This document shows positions 17,204 through 26,461 of a stretch of DNA of 64,000 nucleotides, one piece after another. The stretch spans positions 2,352,501 to 2,416,500 of the forward strand of contig NZ_CP018632.1 of the NCBI RefSeq assembly GCF_002215215.1, read 5' to 3'. The position numbers and the translations under genes are program-made. The DNA comes from Granulosicoccus antarcticus IMCC3135 (lineage in GTDB: Bacteria > Pseudomonadota > Gammaproteobacteria > Granulosicoccales > Granulosicoccaceae). Each line of letters starts with the position of its first letter. Positions within the stretch are counted from its first letter, which is position 1. The notes under the pieces were generated by a model. It did not search any database, was not told where the DNA came from, and saw only the letters and a program-made list of their open reading frames with translations.

Positions 17204-17965
17204 ATGCTCAAACTCATTGCCCTGGTCGCCGCGCTGTCGGCAGCCCTGCCTGCCACTGTCTTTGCCCAGGATGCGGGGCAGTTGCGGGTTGGTATGTCAG
17301 GCGGCTACTTCCCTTTCACTTTTGTTCGTCAGGACAAGCTTCAAGGTTTTGAAGTTGACGTGATGAATGCGGTGGGCGAACAGGCCGGTCTGGATATCTC
17401 TTTTGAAACGATGTCCTTTTCCGGATTGATCGGCGCGCTTGAATCCGATCGCATCGATACGATCGCCAACCAGATCACTATTACGCCAGAGCGCGAAGTG
17501 AAGTTCGCCTTCACTCAGCCTTACGTCTACGATGGCGCGCAAGTGGTGGTGAAAGCCGGTGAGGAAGACAAGATCAAGGGACCCGAAGACCTGAAGGGCA
17601 AGACGGTGGCTGTCAATCTGGGTTCGAACTTTGAGGAGCTGCTGAACGATCTGCCCTATGCCGAGCAGATCAACGTCAAGACTTACGAAAGTAATATCGC
17701 ACTGGACACCTCGCTCGGACGAGTCGACGCTTTCGTGATGGACCGCGTCTCCTCGGTGCAGCTGATTGCGAAAAGCCCGCTGCCGCTGGCTCTGGCCGGA
17801 AAGCCTTTCGACGAGATTCACAATGCACTTCCGTTCCGCAATGATGACGAAGGTCGTGCGATGCGCGACAAGGTCGACACGGCTCTGAGCACGCTTCGGG
17901 AAAACGGCACGCTGGCTGAAATCTCGGCTAAATGGTTCGGCAGTGACATTACGGTTGCGGAGTAA
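17204..17965 (+). CDS. Polar amino acid ABC transporter, substrate-binding protein
   Basis: A 253-residue periplasmic binding protein of the SBP_bac_3 family. The signal peptide (LKLIALVAALSAALPATVFA, cleaved after VFA) is followed by LRVGMSGGYFPFTFV and FEVDVMNAVGEQ, the family ligand-pocket pattern, and the ITPEREVKFAFTQPYVYDGA hinge region. The start is fixed by AAAGGAGAT a few bases before ATG 17204; an in-frame codon at 17120 would cut off the signal peptide. First gene of a three-gene importer. The sequence resembles cystine/polar amino acid binders of alphaproteobacteria. Confidence 0.92.
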   Translation: MLKLIALVAALSAALPATVFAQDAGQLRVGMSGGYFPFTFVRQDKLQGFEVDVMNAVGEQAGLDISFETMSFSGLIGALESDRIDTIANQITITPEREVKFAFTQPYVYDGAQVVVKAGEEDKIKGPEDLKGKTVAVNLGSNFEELLNDLPYAEQINVKTYESNIALDTSLGRVDAFVMDRVSSVQLIAKSPLPLALAGKPFDEIHNALPFRNDDEGRAMRDKVDTALSTLRENGTLAEISAKWFGSDITVAE

Positions 17966-17971
17966 CTACCG

Positions 17972-18646
17972 ATGCAGGGCCTCGATCTAGACTACATGCT
18001 CGGCCTTGTGCCGGTACTGCTGAGCTACATACCGCTGACACTGGGTATGGCAACTGCCAGCATGGTTCTGGCTCTGATTCTGGGCTCGCTTCTGGCGGTC
18101 GAGCGGGTAGTCCGGGTGCCTGTGCTCGACCTGTTTGTCATGCTTTACATCAGTTTCTTTCGCGGTACACCGCTACTGGTGCAATTGTTCCTGTTCTACT
18201 ACGGGTTGCCTCAGGTGCTGGCATTTCTGACACAGATCAATGGCGTCACGGCCGCCATCATGGGGCTGACTCTGCACTTCTCGGCTTATATGGCCGAGAG
18301 CATTCGTGCAGCGATTGTCGGCGTCGATCGCAGCCAATGGGAAGCCGCCCAGTCAATCGGCATGACTCAGGCGCAGATGATGCGACGAATCGTATTGCCG
18401 CAGGCAGCCAGGGTTGCGGCGCCAACGCTGGTCAACTATTTTATCGACATTATCAAAAGCACCTCGCTGGCGTTCACGCTGGGCGTGACAGAAATGATGG
18501 GTGCTACTCAGAAAGAGGCGGCCGGCAGCTTTTTGTATTTCGAGGCCTTTCTGGTGGTCGCTATTCTCTACTGGATCATTGTGGAAGTACTCTCGCAGTT
18601 ACAGAAGATTCTTGAAAACCGACTCAACAAGGCGTTCGCTCGATGA
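17972..18646 (+). CDS. Polar amino acid ABC transporter, permease
   Basis: A 224-residue HisM/TcyB-type permease. It has hydrophobic helices throughout, the family FFRGTPLLVQLFLFYYGLP segment and the EAA loop EAAQSIGMTQAQMMRRIVLP contacting the ATPase. As a single permease gene it should form a homodimer. It starts 6 bases after the binding-protein gene and its last 4 bases overlap the ATPase start (ATGA). Confidence 0.93.
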   Translation: MQGLDLDYMLGLVPVLLSYIPLTLGMATASMVLALILGSLLAVERVVRVPVLDLFVMLYISFFRGTPLLVQLFLFYYGLPQVLAFLTQINGVTAAIMGLTLHFSAYMAESIRAAIVGVDRSQWEAAQSIGMTQAQMMRRIVLPQAARVAAPTLVNYFIDIIKSTSLAFTLGVTEMMGATQKEAAGSFLYFEAFLVVAILYWIIVEVLSQLQKILENRLNKAFAR

Positions 18647-19374
18647 TCAAGGTTCAAGGCCTTACCAAGCGTTTCGGGAAGACGACTGTCCTGGATGGTA
18701 TTGATCTGGAGATTGCCGATGGCGAACGGATCGTGGTGATCGGCCCATCAGGTACCGGCAAGTCGACACTGCTGCGTTGTCTGAACTTTCTGGACAGTCC
18801 CGAGGCAGGTCATATCAGTATTGGCGATCTGGAGTTGGATGTGGCGACAGCCAGCAAAGCCGACATCCTTACACTGCGTCGCCGCACCGCCTTCGTCTTT
18901 CAGAATTATGCACTCTTCGCCAACAAGACGGCCCGTGAGAATATTACCGAGGCGCTGATAGTGGTACAGAATCGATCACGTGCCGACGCCGAGGCACGCG
19001 CTGACGGAATTCTTCAGGAAACGGGGTTGGCCGATAAGGCCGACTCTTATCCGGCAGCGCTCTCGGGTGGTCAGCAGCAGCGCGTTGGCATAGGGCGGGC
19101 GATGGCGCTTGACGCCCAGCTCATGCTGTTTGATGAACCAACCTCGGCTCTCGACCCGGAGTGGGTTGGTGAGGTTCTCGATCTCATGCGCCGCGTTGCC
19201 GAACGTCGGCAAACAATGCTGATTGTCACGCACGAGATGCAGTTCGCCCGTGAGATTGCGGATCGTGTGATCTTCATGGATGGCGGTCGTATCGTTGAGC
19301 AGGGACCACCGGAGCAACTCTTCGATGCTCCTCAGGATCCGCGAACCAAAGAATTTCTCAGACGGGTCGGTTGA
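18643..19374 (+). CDS. Polar amino acid ABC transporter, ATP-binding protein
   Basis: A 243-residue ATPase of the polar amino acid group (GlnQ/TcyC type). Walker A is GPSGTGKST (34-42), the Q-loop is FVFQNYALFANKTARENI, the signature LSGGQQQRVGIGRAMA, Walker B LMLFDEPTSALDPE and the switch histidine lies in IVTHEMQFA. Last gene of the importer operon. Substrate class (cystine, glutamine or similar) cannot be fixed from the ATPase. Confidence 0.94.
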   Translation: MIKVQGLTKRFGKTTVLDGIDLEIADGERIVVIGPSGTGKSTLLRCLNFLDSPEAGHISIGDLELDVATASKADILTLRRRTAFVFQNYALFANKTARENITEALIVVQNRSRADAEARADGILQETGLADKADSYPAALSGGQQQRVGIGRAMALDAQLMLFDEPTSALDPEWVGEVLDLMRRVAERRQTMLIVTHEMQFAREIADRVIFMDGGRIVEQGPPEQLFDAPQDPRTKEFLRRVG

Positions 19375-19459
19375 TATTCTGGACTCAGGTGCTCTGTTTA
19401 CTGTTGCTTAACGTGGCCCGTATCTCGGTGTTGTCGCTCAACCAGTGTCATGGCTGACG

Positions 19460-19465
19460 TATAAT
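19460..19465 (+). promoter_or_regulatory. Candidate -10 box of folA
   Basis: A consensus TATAAT lies 30 bases before the chosen folA start, giving a predicted transcript start near 19472. No good -35 hexamer is at the usual spacing. Because it falls inside the longer reading frame beginning at 19445, it argues for the internal ATG at 19496. Confidence 0.45.
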
Positions 19466-19495
19466 ATGCCGGTCTCCCATTGCAGCATCGGCAGA

Positions 19496-20017
19496 ATGAA
19501 ACAAAAATCTGAACCGGTTCTCGCCATGATGATGGCGATGGATAAAAACCGGTTGATTGGCCAGAATGGTCAAATGCCTTGGCATATACCCGGTGAAATG
19601 GCCTATTTCAAGTCAGTGACTCTGGGCAAGCCCATTGTCATGGGGCGCAAAACCTTTGACTCCATTGGGCGTCCCTTGCCGGGACGACCCAATATCGTGG
19701 TGACGCGCAATCCGGATTGGACGGCGGAGGGTGTACAGGCTGTGGCAGGTCTGGATGAGGCTCTGGAAATGGCAGGCAATCTGGCAGCAGACTCTGGAGC
19801 AGAGGAGCTGATGATCATCGGCGGCGCTGTTTTGTGTCGCGATGCTATGCCGCGTACGCAACGTCTTTATCTGACCGTTGTGGATCATGAGTACGAAGGC
19901 GATACCTGGCTTGAGAGTTTCAACTGGTCAGACTGGCAAGTGATCTCAGAGGATGTTCGTGATCCTGAGACAACCGGTGGCGTGCCCGTCACTTATTGGG
20001 TGCTGGAGAAACCCTAG
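19496..20017 (+). CDS. folA: Dihydrofolate reductase
   Basis: A 173-residue NADPH-dependent reductase making tetrahydrofolate for one-carbon metabolism. Conserved parts: AMDKNRLIGQNGQMPWHIPGE (with the Trp of the Met20 loop), VMGRKTFDSIGRPLPGRPNIVVT (NADPH-binding), and IIGGAVL before DAMPRTQRLYLT. The acidic active-site residue, Asp27 in E. coli, is Glu here in PGEMAYFK, a common variant. It begins at ATG 19496; upstream starts would overlap the -10 box. The acyltransferase gene follows after 3 bases. Confidence 0.94.
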   Translation: MKQKSEPVLAMMMAMDKNRLIGQNGQMPWHIPGEMAYFKSVTLGKPIVMGRKTFDSIGRPLPGRPNIVVTRNPDWTAEGVQAVAGLDEALEMAGNLAADSGAEELMIIGGAVLCRDAMPRTQRLYLTVVDHEYEGDTWLESFNWSDWQVISEDVRDPETTGGVPVTYWVLEKP

Positions 20018-20020
20018 ATC

Positions 20021-22012
20021 ATGAAGCAAAATTCTGAAGCGGTTAGTGCGATGACGCCTAGCCAGAAATATCAGCCGGAAATAGATGGTCTGAGAACCAT
20101 TGCCGTGATGAGTGTCGTGCTGTTTCACCTGGAATTCAAATGGATTCCGGGGGGCTTCGTCGGTGTTGATGTTTTTTTTGTGATCAGTGGATTTCTGATT
20201 ACGCGGTTGCTGGTCAAGGATGTCCAGGCTGGTAATTTCAGCTTCAAGCATTTCTATCTGCGCCGCATACGCCGTCTGGGTCCGGCATTGATCGCGGTCT
20301 TGCTGGGGACATTTGTTGTCGCGGCCTTCTTCCTGACCCCTGATCACTTTCAGCGATTCAGCGGCGCTCTGCTGGCCTCGCTATTCTCGGCATCCAATCT
20401 GTTTTTCTGGGCAGAATCGGGCTATTTCGATGCAACAGCCGAACTCAAGCCGCTGCTGCATACCTGGTCACTGAGTGTCGAAGAGCAGTTCTATCTGGTT
20501 TGGCCGGCCTTGATTTTCCTGGTAGGCAGGCGTTCACGCTGGGTGTTGCCGGTGGTGGTTCTGCTGCTTTCATTGCTTAGTCTGTATGGTGCGCTGGTAT
20601 TCACGAAATACGAGCCATCAGCCGGCTTCTTCCTGATGCCCTTCAGAATTTATGAGTTTGGTATTGGTGCAGGTCTGGCTCTGTTGGCGCTGCAACCATT
20701 GCGAAATACATTCCGAGAGTTTTTCTGTCTGCTGGGTCTGTTGATGATTGGCTACAGTCTGTTGGCATTTGACAAGCTCACACCCTTTCCGGATATCTAT
20801 GCCTTGCTGCCTTGCATGGGAGCGGCTCTGGTGATAGTGGGTGGCAATGCCCGTTTCCTCGGTTATTTACTGCGAAATCCGATTAGTGTCTGGGTTGGCA
20901 AGATATCCTATTCTCTCTACCTGGTTCACTGGCCGATCGTGGTGTTGTACAAACACGTGACCTTTGCGGATGCGGTGCTCGGCAAGACTCGGATTGCTTT
21001 GTTGGTGCTGATGTTCATGGCAGCCCCCGTGATGTATTACGGTATCGAGAAACGTTTCAGGTTTGGCGCTGGCAGTAACAAGCCCGGTGCAAGCCGTCGG
21101 CTTTGGGGCTGGCTGGCAGTACCGTTGGTTTTATCGATGCTATCGGTGCATGCCTATGCCATTAACGGCTGGTCCTGGCGTTTTGATGATGCCGTTATCC
21201 ATTCCATCGGCATTCTCGAGGAAAGACAGCAAGATCGACGACAGTTCATCGATAATGAGCAGGCGACATCCAACCTGCCTTTTGATGCTGCTGCAGAGAA
21301 AGTGCTGGTAATGGGAGACTCGCATTCGACTGATATGTTCAATGCCCTGTACCTGAATGTGGAAGGGGATAGCCGCATTTCTGTGAGGCGGCTTGAGTTG
21401 GACGACGTCTGTCTGTACTTGTTTGCAGATAAACCTGACGAACAGGTAACCGGCTTGTCTGCCTCCGAACTTGTTCGCTGTGGCGAGCAGTATGATGCTG
21501 TGTTGGCGTCTGAGATGCTGGCTCAGGTCGATCGAATCGTTATATCGACGCGCTGGCAAGAGACATCCTTTCCCAATATCGAGCCATTTGCAAACTTTCT
21601 GAGGTCAGCCGGAAAGCCAGAGTCGCCGCCTCAAGTGGTTGTGATGGGACGCAGTGCAGAATTCAAGAATGTACCGGCTCTGATTCTGCAGATCGGCCTT
21701 GACGATACTATCGATCAGCAATTGGCTGCAACACGAACGACAAACCTGGATGCGCTGAATGAGAATCTGAAGCAACAGGCTGAAGTGTTGCAATTGCCAT
21801 TTGTTGATAAAGTGTCGTACCTGTGCAGCGATGAGGCGAGCCGCTGTGATGCCATTGATGAGCAGGGGCTGGTTTTGTACACCGACTATGGCCACTGGAG
21901 TCTTGAAGGGGCTCGCCTCTTCGGTCAGCGGATGCTGGCAGACTCAGCGACAGCCGTCATGCTGACCGGTATGAGTACCAGTGAGCTCAATGCTCGCTCA
22001 ACAGCTAACTGA
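20021..22012 (+). CDS. Acyltransferase 3 / SGNH fusion (OafA-type O-acyltransferase)
   Basis: A 663-residue membrane O-acyltransferase. Residues about 20-380 form the acyltransferase-3 domain with ten or so helices; YQPEIDGLRTIAV, FHLEF and GGFVGVDVFFVISGFLITRL are diagnostic, as are HTWSLSVEEQFYLVWP and YSLYLVHWP. The C-terminal periplasmic SGNH domain starts near 425 with GDSHSTDMFNA (catalytic Ser) and ends with TDYGHWSLEGA (Asp-x-x-His near 620). Such proteins acetylate O-antigen, peptidoglycan or exopolysaccharide. No LPS genes flank it, so the target is unknown. Confidence 0.9.
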   Translation: MKQNSEAVSAMTPSQKYQPEIDGLRTIAVMSVVLFHLEFKWIPGGFVGVDVFFVISGFLITRLLVKDVQAGNFSFKHFYLRRIRRLGPALIAVLLGTFVVAAFFLTPDHFQRFSGALLASLFSASNLFFWAESGYFDATAELKPLLHTWSLSVEEQFYLVWPALIFLVGRRSRWVLPVVVLLLSLLSLYGALVFTKYEPSAGFFLMPFRIYEFGIGAGLALLALQPLRNTFREFFCLLGLLMIGYSLLAFDKLTPFPDIYALLPCMGAALVIVGGNARFLGYLLRNPISVWVGKISYSLYLVHWPIVVLYKHVTFADAVLGKTRIALLVLMFMAAPVMYYGIEKRFRFGAGSNKPGASRRLWGWLAVPLVLSMLSVHAYAINGWSWRFDDAVIHSIGILEERQQDRRQFIDNEQATSNLPFDAAAEKVLVMGDSHSTDMFNALYLNVEGDSRISVRRLELDDVCLYLFADKPDEQVTGLSASELVRCGEQYDAVLASEMLAQVDRIVISTRWQETSFPNIEPFANFLRSAGKPESPPQVVVMGRSAEFKNVPALILQIGLDDTIDQQLAATRTTNLDALNENLKQQAEVLQLPFVDKVSYLCSDEASRCDAIDEQGLVLYTDYGHWSLEGARLFGQRMLADSATAVMLTGMSTSELNARSTAN

Positions 22013-22017
22013 AGAGC

Positions 22018-22824
22018 TCAGGCTTGGCCGCTGACCCAATGGCTGGTGGCGGTTTCGATAGCGTAAGCTGCCAGATCACCACCCCAGGCGCAGCCCCGAT
22101 CGGTAGGAATAACGCCGGGACGGCATAGGCTGGGGTGGCTGGACCAGTGGCCGAAGATGAGCGTGGTGGGCAGCGATTTGCGATCGGGCAGGGCATACCA
22201 GGGAAGCAGTGATTCGGGTGCCCGTGCGGGTGCGCCGTTAAAATCCAGCTCCAGGCTGCCATCCGAACGACAATAGCGCATGCGGGTGAACGCATTGATG
22301 GCAAATCGTCGGCGTTTTTTGGGAGAGAGTTTCTTGCTCCATTGATCGGGTGTATTGCCGTACATATACGACAGAAAATCTTCCAGCTCCCGGGTCAGTG
22401 TCAAGTGCAGCTCGGCGCTGAGTTTTTGTGCGTTCTGCAGTGTCCAGTGAGGATGAATGCCCGCATGCACCAGCGTATGGCCCAGTGCTTTGTCTACATG
22501 CATCAATGGGCGTGCAGCCAGCCAATGCAGAAGCTCGTCTCTATCCGGGGCGTCCAGAATTTCCTGCAAGGTGTCCTTGCCCGAATTTTTCCGAATTCCA
22601 TGGGCTACTGCAAGCAGGTGCAGATCGTGGTTGCCCAGAACACTGATGGCACTATCGCCCAGGGAGCGGACGAAGCGAAGCACATTCAGGGAGTCCGGAC
22701 CTCGATTGACCAGATCACCGACAAACCACAAGGTATCGGCGTTTGGATCAAACGCCAGATGATCGAGCAAGCGATGTAGCGGTGTCAGGCAACCGTGCAG
22801 ATCGCCGATGGCATAAGTTGTCAT
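22018..22824 (-). CDS. apaH: Symmetrical bis(5'-nucleosyl)-tetraphosphatase
   Basis: A 268-residue metallophosphatase hydrolysing Ap4A to two ADP. The phosphoesterase signature is complete: GDLHGC (7-12), GDLVNRGPDS (about 36-45) and GNHD (about 64-67), with a later HAGIHPHW. It is the promoter-distal member of the lptD-surA-pdxA-rsmA-apaG-apaH block, an arrangement conserved across gammaproteobacteria. It is convergent with the acyltransferase gene, only 5 bases apart, with no obvious terminator between them. Confidence 0.95.
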   Translation of the reverse strand: MTTYAIGDLHGCLTPLHRLLDHLAFDPNADTLWFVGDLVNRGPDSLNVLRFVRSLGDSAISVLGNHDLHLLAVAHGIRKNSGKDTLQEILDAPDRDELLHWLAARPLMHVDKALGHTLVHAGIHPHWTLQNAQKLSAELHLTLTRELEDFLSYMYGNTPDQWSKKLSPKKRRRFAINAFTRMRYCRSDGSLELDFNGAPARAPESLLPWYALPDRKSLPTTLIFGHWSSHPSLCRPGVIPTDRGCAWGGDLAAYAIETATSHWVSGQA

Positions 22825-22876
22825 GCGGGTTGTCTGCAGGTTTACCGGGTCGAAGTCCGGATAAGGTCGATAGAGT

Positions 22877-23260
22877 CTAATGCAATGTGCGAGGCGCTGA
22901 GAGCAGGAAGTCTGCGATCGGTGCCTTGAATTCCTCGCCTGTATCGGTCACCAGGCAATAACTGCCTCCCATGGTTCCCATGGAAGTTTCCAGCATTGTG
23001 CCGCTGGTGTACTGGAAGCCTTCGCCGGGTTTCAGGTGAGGCTGTTCGCCGACCACACCGTCGCCCTGGACTTCCTGCACCTTGCCATTCGCATCACGAA
23101 TGACCCAGTGACGAGTCATTAATTTAGCCGGGATTTCGCCTATGTTACGAATAGTAATGGTGTAGGCGAAAACAAAGCGATTGTTATCCGGGTCTGATTC
23201 GGATTCCACATACAGGGTATCCACATCTACCTGGATACCATCACTGATGTTGAGGTCCAT
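22877..23260 (-). CDS. apaG: ApaG domain protein (Co2+/Mg2+ efflux-associated)
   Basis: A 127-residue single-domain protein with the ApaG beta-sandwich pattern: FVFAYTITIRNIGEIPAKLMTRHWVIRDANGKVQEV, then GVVGEQPHLKPGEGFQYTSG and MGGSYCLVTDTGE. ApaG is linked to Co2+ resistance and Mg2+ efflux in enterobacteria through an unknown mechanism. It lies between rsmA (26 bases upstream) and apaH. Confidence 0.94.
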   Translation of the reverse strand: MDLNISDGIQVDVDTLYVESESDPDNNRFVFAYTITIRNIGEIPAKLMTRHWVIRDANGKVQEVQGDGVVGEQPHLKPGEGFQYTSGTMLETSMGTMGGSYCLVTDTGEEFKAPIADFLLSAPRTLH

Positions 23261-23286
23261 GGTGTCGGAGTCCTGAGTGAGATTGC

Positions 23287-24096
23287 CTATTTTAACACCG
23301 CTTGCACATCACCCAACTGTTTTGCTATGCGATAAAACGCTTCAAGGTTCAGAGTTTCTGCTCGGGCCTGGGGGTTGATTTGCAGATTTTCCAGTGCCGC
23401 CTCATCAAGATAGCCCTTGAAGTTGTTTCGGAGCGTCTTGCGTTTGCTGGCAAAGGCGATACGGGTACAGGCTTGCAATGCTGCCAGAAATGCCTTGTCA
23501 GGGGCATCCGTGCGTGGTTTCAGGCGCACCACCGCTGACTGTACCTTGGGTGCCGGGTCAAATGACTCGGGCGGGACCGTAAACAGTGGGGTTACTTCAA
23601 AGACGCTTTGCATCAATACGCTGAGTCGTCCAAAAGCGCGAGTGCCGGGATCGGCATGCAGCCGGTCGACGACTTCCTTTTGCAGCATGACGTGTACATC
23701 ACGAATCTGTTCATGGCAATCAAGCAGTTGTATCAGCAACGGTGTGCCGATGTTGTAGGGCAGGTTGCCGACCACGCGCAATGAGTGCTCTGTCGGCGCG
23801 CTACCTGCCAGTTCCGCGGCCAGAGCATTGAAGTCGAACTTCATGACATCGCCGTTATGTATGGTCAGGCCATCAAGGTTGCGGGCTTCCAGTAGCTGGA
23901 TGAGATCTCTATCGATTTCAACCACGGCCAGGCGATCGAGTCGCTCCAGCAAGGGAAGGGTCAGTGCGCCCAGGCCGGGACCCACTTCCACCACCGGATC
24001 GTCTCTTTCCAGACGCATGGCGGCCAGCATGCGTTCAATGATGCTCAAGTCTTGCAGGAAGTTCTGGCCAAAGCGCTTGCGAGCTCTGTGATTCAC
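23287..24096 (-). CDS. rsmA: 16S rRNA (adenine1518/1519-N6)-dimethyltransferase
   Basis: A 269-residue SAM-dependent methyltransferase (KsgA) that dimethylates two adjacent adenines in the terminal 16S helix. RKRFGQNFLQD at the N-terminus, the SAM motif VEVGPGLGALT, and the NLPYNIGTPLL catalytic motif are all intact; the C-terminal helical domain has FASKRKTLRNNFKG. Its start overlaps the pdxA stop by 4 bases. Confidence 0.96.
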   Translation of the reverse strand: MNHRARKRFGQNFLQDLSIIERMLAAMRLERDDPVVEVGPGLGALTLPLLERLDRLAVVEIDRDLIQLLEARNLDGLTIHNGDVMKFDFNALAAELAGSAPTEHSLRVVGNLPYNIGTPLLIQLLDCHEQIRDVHVMLQKEVVDRLHADPGTRAFGRLSVLMQSVFEVTPLFTVPPESFDPAPKVQSAVVRLKPRTDAPDKAFLAALQACTRIAFASKRKTLRNNFKGYLDEAALENLQINPQARAETLNLEAFYRIAKQLGDVQAVLK

Positions 24097-25127
24097 GAGT
24101 TGTTTGTAGCCTGTCGCGATGCCACCAGTTGGGTGGCGAGTGCGATTGCGGCGCCGAGGCTGCCGCTGTTGATGTTGCCGCTACCCGCCTTGTCCAGGGC
24201 GGTGCCATGGTCAACGGAGGTGCGGATGATGGGCAAGCCCAGAGTGATATTGATGGCCTTGCCAAAACCTGCGTATTTGAGCACTGGCAAGCCCTGATCA
24301 TGAAACATGGCCATGACCGCGTCTGCATGTTGCAGATGCTGTGGTGTGAACAAGGTATCGGCAGGCAGTGGTCCTGTCAGATCCATACCGCTGGCACGAA
24401 GCTCGGCGAGTACGGGTTCGATGACATCAATTTCCTCACGACCCATATGTCCGCTTTCACCGGCATGGGGGTTGAGTCCGGCGACCAGAATTCGGGGTTG
24501 CGCCAGGCCGAACTGTTCAATGAGATCCTTGTGCAGTATCTGCAGGGCACGGCGCAGCACCTGGGCGGTGAGTGCCGCTGGCACAGCCGATAACGGTAAA
24601 TGTGTCGTGGCCAGAGCGACCCGCAAGGGACCGTCAGCTGTCTGGGCCGTCAGCATCATGACAGGCTCGCTGTGGGTGCGTTCAGCCAGGTATTCAGTGT
24701 GCCCGGTGAACGCAATGCCCGCATCGTTGATGATGCCCTTGTGCAAGGGGGCTGTCACCATGGCGCCATACTGGCCGCTCAGGCAACCATCCACGGCAGC
24801 ATTCAGTGTCGCCAGAACATAGGGGCCATTGCTGGCGTCCAGCTGACCGCATCTGACTTTGTTGTGCACCGGAACATGCTGTACGAAAAGTTCGCCGGGC
24901 AGGTCCATGGCTTCACCCGATGGAGCCGCTTGGCAGTGCTGCGGATTGTCAGGTTGAAAATCGTGTATCCGCAGGGGCAGTTTGAGCAGTTCTGCCCGTT
25001 CCTGCAGCATTTCACGATCGGCTATGGCGACGATGCGTGATTGGCGCGAGCTCTGCGCCAGCATGACTGTCAGATCAGGCCCGATACCCGCAGGTTCTCC
25101 GGGGGTCAGGGCAATGCAAGTACTCAA
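24093..25127 (-). CDS. pdxA: 4-hydroxythreonine-4-phosphate dehydrogenase
   Basis: A 344-residue NAD-dependent enzyme of the DXP-dependent pyridoxal phosphate pathway. LTPGEPAGIGPDL at the N-terminus, VTAPLHKGIINDAG and FTGHTEYLA (metal and substrate histidines), LNPHAGESGHMGREE and the C-terminal FHDQGLPVLKYAGF, IRTSVDHGTALD identify it at normal length. It is coupled by 4-base overlaps to surA upstream and rsmA downstream. pdxH, the last step of the pathway, is at 36979-37647. Confidence 0.95.
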   Translation of the reverse strand: MSTCIALTPGEPAGIGPDLTVMLAQSSRQSRIVAIADREMLQERAELLKLPLRIHDFQPDNPQHCQAAPSGEAMDLPGELFVQHVPVHNKVRCGQLDASNGPYVLATLNAAVDGCLSGQYGAMVTAPLHKGIINDAGIAFTGHTEYLAERTHSEPVMMLTAQTADGPLRVALATTHLPLSAVPAALTAQVLRRALQILHKDLIEQFGLAQPRILVAGLNPHAGESGHMGREEIDVIEPVLAELRASGMDLTGPLPADTLFTPQHLQHADAVMAMFHDQGLPVLKYAGFGKAINITLGLPIIRTSVDHGTALDKAGSGNINSGSLGAAIALATQLVASRQATNNS

Positions 25128-26461
25128 TTGCGAATTTCCACGAAGGACTCATCACGTAACTGCCGTGACCAGCGTTCGATTTCCTGCTCAACCTTGCCTT
25201 GACGCAGGGCGTTATTGGCCTGTTCACGCAAGGCATTCTCATCGATTTCTTGCGTACGTCGTTCTACGACCTCCAGCAAGTGCCAGCCAAACTGTGTGCG
25301 AAAAGGTTCGCTAAGCTCGTTCAGAGCCAGAGAGTTGGCCATATCTTCCATAGCAGGTGGCAACTGTCCTTCGGAGAACCAGGGTAGTTCGCCGCCTTTC
25401 TTGGCACTGTTCGGGTCCTCGCTGAATTTGGCTGCAAGCTCGTCAAACGAGCCGCCTTCAAGTAGCTGTGTGCGCACCTCGCGCAAACGATTCTCAACAT
25501 CAGAGTCGTCGCCGGCAATGAATATATGGCGTGCCAGAGTCTGTTCCTGCTGTGTCTGGTCGCCACTTTGACGGTCAGACAGTCGTATTACGTGCAGGCC
25601 GTTAGCCGAGCGCAAAGGTTCGCTGAGATCGCCAGGGGACATGTCTTTCAGAGCCGTGGATAGAAACTCGGGTAGCTCCTGGAGTGTTCGCCATCCCAGA
25701 TCGCCACCTTGCAAGGCACGGGCGCCATCCGATAGCGCTGTTGCAACTTCCGCAAAATCGTCGCCGGCGCGCAGGCGTGTCAGAACTTCCTCTGCACGAC
25801 TTTCGGCATCGGTCATTTGCTCGGCCGTGGCCGATTCTGGGACCGCCAGCAGAATGTGCTGGATACGGTAGCGTTGCTGTTCTTCAGCATCATTCTTGAT
25901 GGAGTCGACGTAGTCGTCGATTTCCTGTTGGCTCACGCGAATGCGCGATTGCACTTCACGTTCTATCAGGCGCTGCATCAGAAGCTCCTGCTCGATGTTC
26001 TGACGGAACAAATCGTAATTGAAACCCTGGTTCTGCAATGTCTGACGAAATTGCAGAGTATCCATATTGTTATTGCGGGCGATCTGCTCGATGGCGCGAT
26101 TGACACTGGCAGCATCTGTGGAGATACCTGTTTCACGGGCGTGCTGTCGCCGAATTTCCTGATTGATGAGATCTTCGAGCACCCGGTTGGCGAGTACATC
26201 ATCGGGCGGAACAGTCTGGCGATTACTGCGAGCCTGTTGCTTGAAGAACTCGATAGCCGAGATAACATCGCTATCAAGTACGACCCCTTCGTTGACCACG
26301 GCACGAATACCGTCCAGGACGATATCGTCGCTGGCGGTTGCAGGCGTGCCTGGCTGACTCTGAGCCTGCAGAGTTGTGAGCGGTGCTGTGCACAGGCAGG
26401 CCAGTAATAGTGCAACTGTGCAGCTGGAGGGTTTTTTCAGAACCATTGATCTGTCAATCAT
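25124..26461 (-). CDS. surA: Periplasmic chaperone / peptidyl-prolyl isomerase SurA
   Basis: A 445-residue periplasmic chaperone for outer-membrane proteins. A signal peptide (hydrophobic VALLLACLCTAP, cleaved near LQA-Q) precedes the N-terminal chaperone domain (about 45-190), two parvulin domains (about 195-300 with IQHILLAVPE; about 305-410 with ARHIFIAGDD and FGWHLLEVVERR) and the C-terminal helix. It is coupled to lptD upstream by an ATGA overlap. LptD is a classic SurA client, so the pairing is functional. Confidence 0.94.
   Translation of the reverse strand: MIDRSMVLKKPSSCTVALLLACLCTAPLTTLQAQSQPGTPATASDDIVLDGIRAVVNEGVVLDSDVISAIEFFKQQARSNRQTVPPDDVLANRVLEDLINQEIRRQHARETGISTDAASVNRAIEQIARNNNMDTLQFRQTLQNQGFNYDLFRQNIEQELLMQRLIEREVQSRIRVSQQEIDDYVDSIKNDAEEQQRYRIQHILLAVPESATAEQMTDAESRAEEVLTRLRAGDDFAEVATALSDGARALQGGDLGWRTLQELPEFLSTALKDMSPGDLSEPLRSANGLHVIRLSDRQSGDQTQQEQTLARHIFIAGDDSDVENRLREVRTQLLEGGSFDELAAKFSEDPNSAKKGGELPWFSEGQLPPAMEDMANSLALNELSEPFRTQFGWHLLEVVERRTQEIDENALREQANNALRQGKVEQEIERWSRQLRDESFVEIRN

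Noticed and set aside
25817-26407. A 196-codon plus-strand frame opposite surA
   Set aside because: Antisense to a full-length conserved SurA and without recognisable domain or ribosome binding site.
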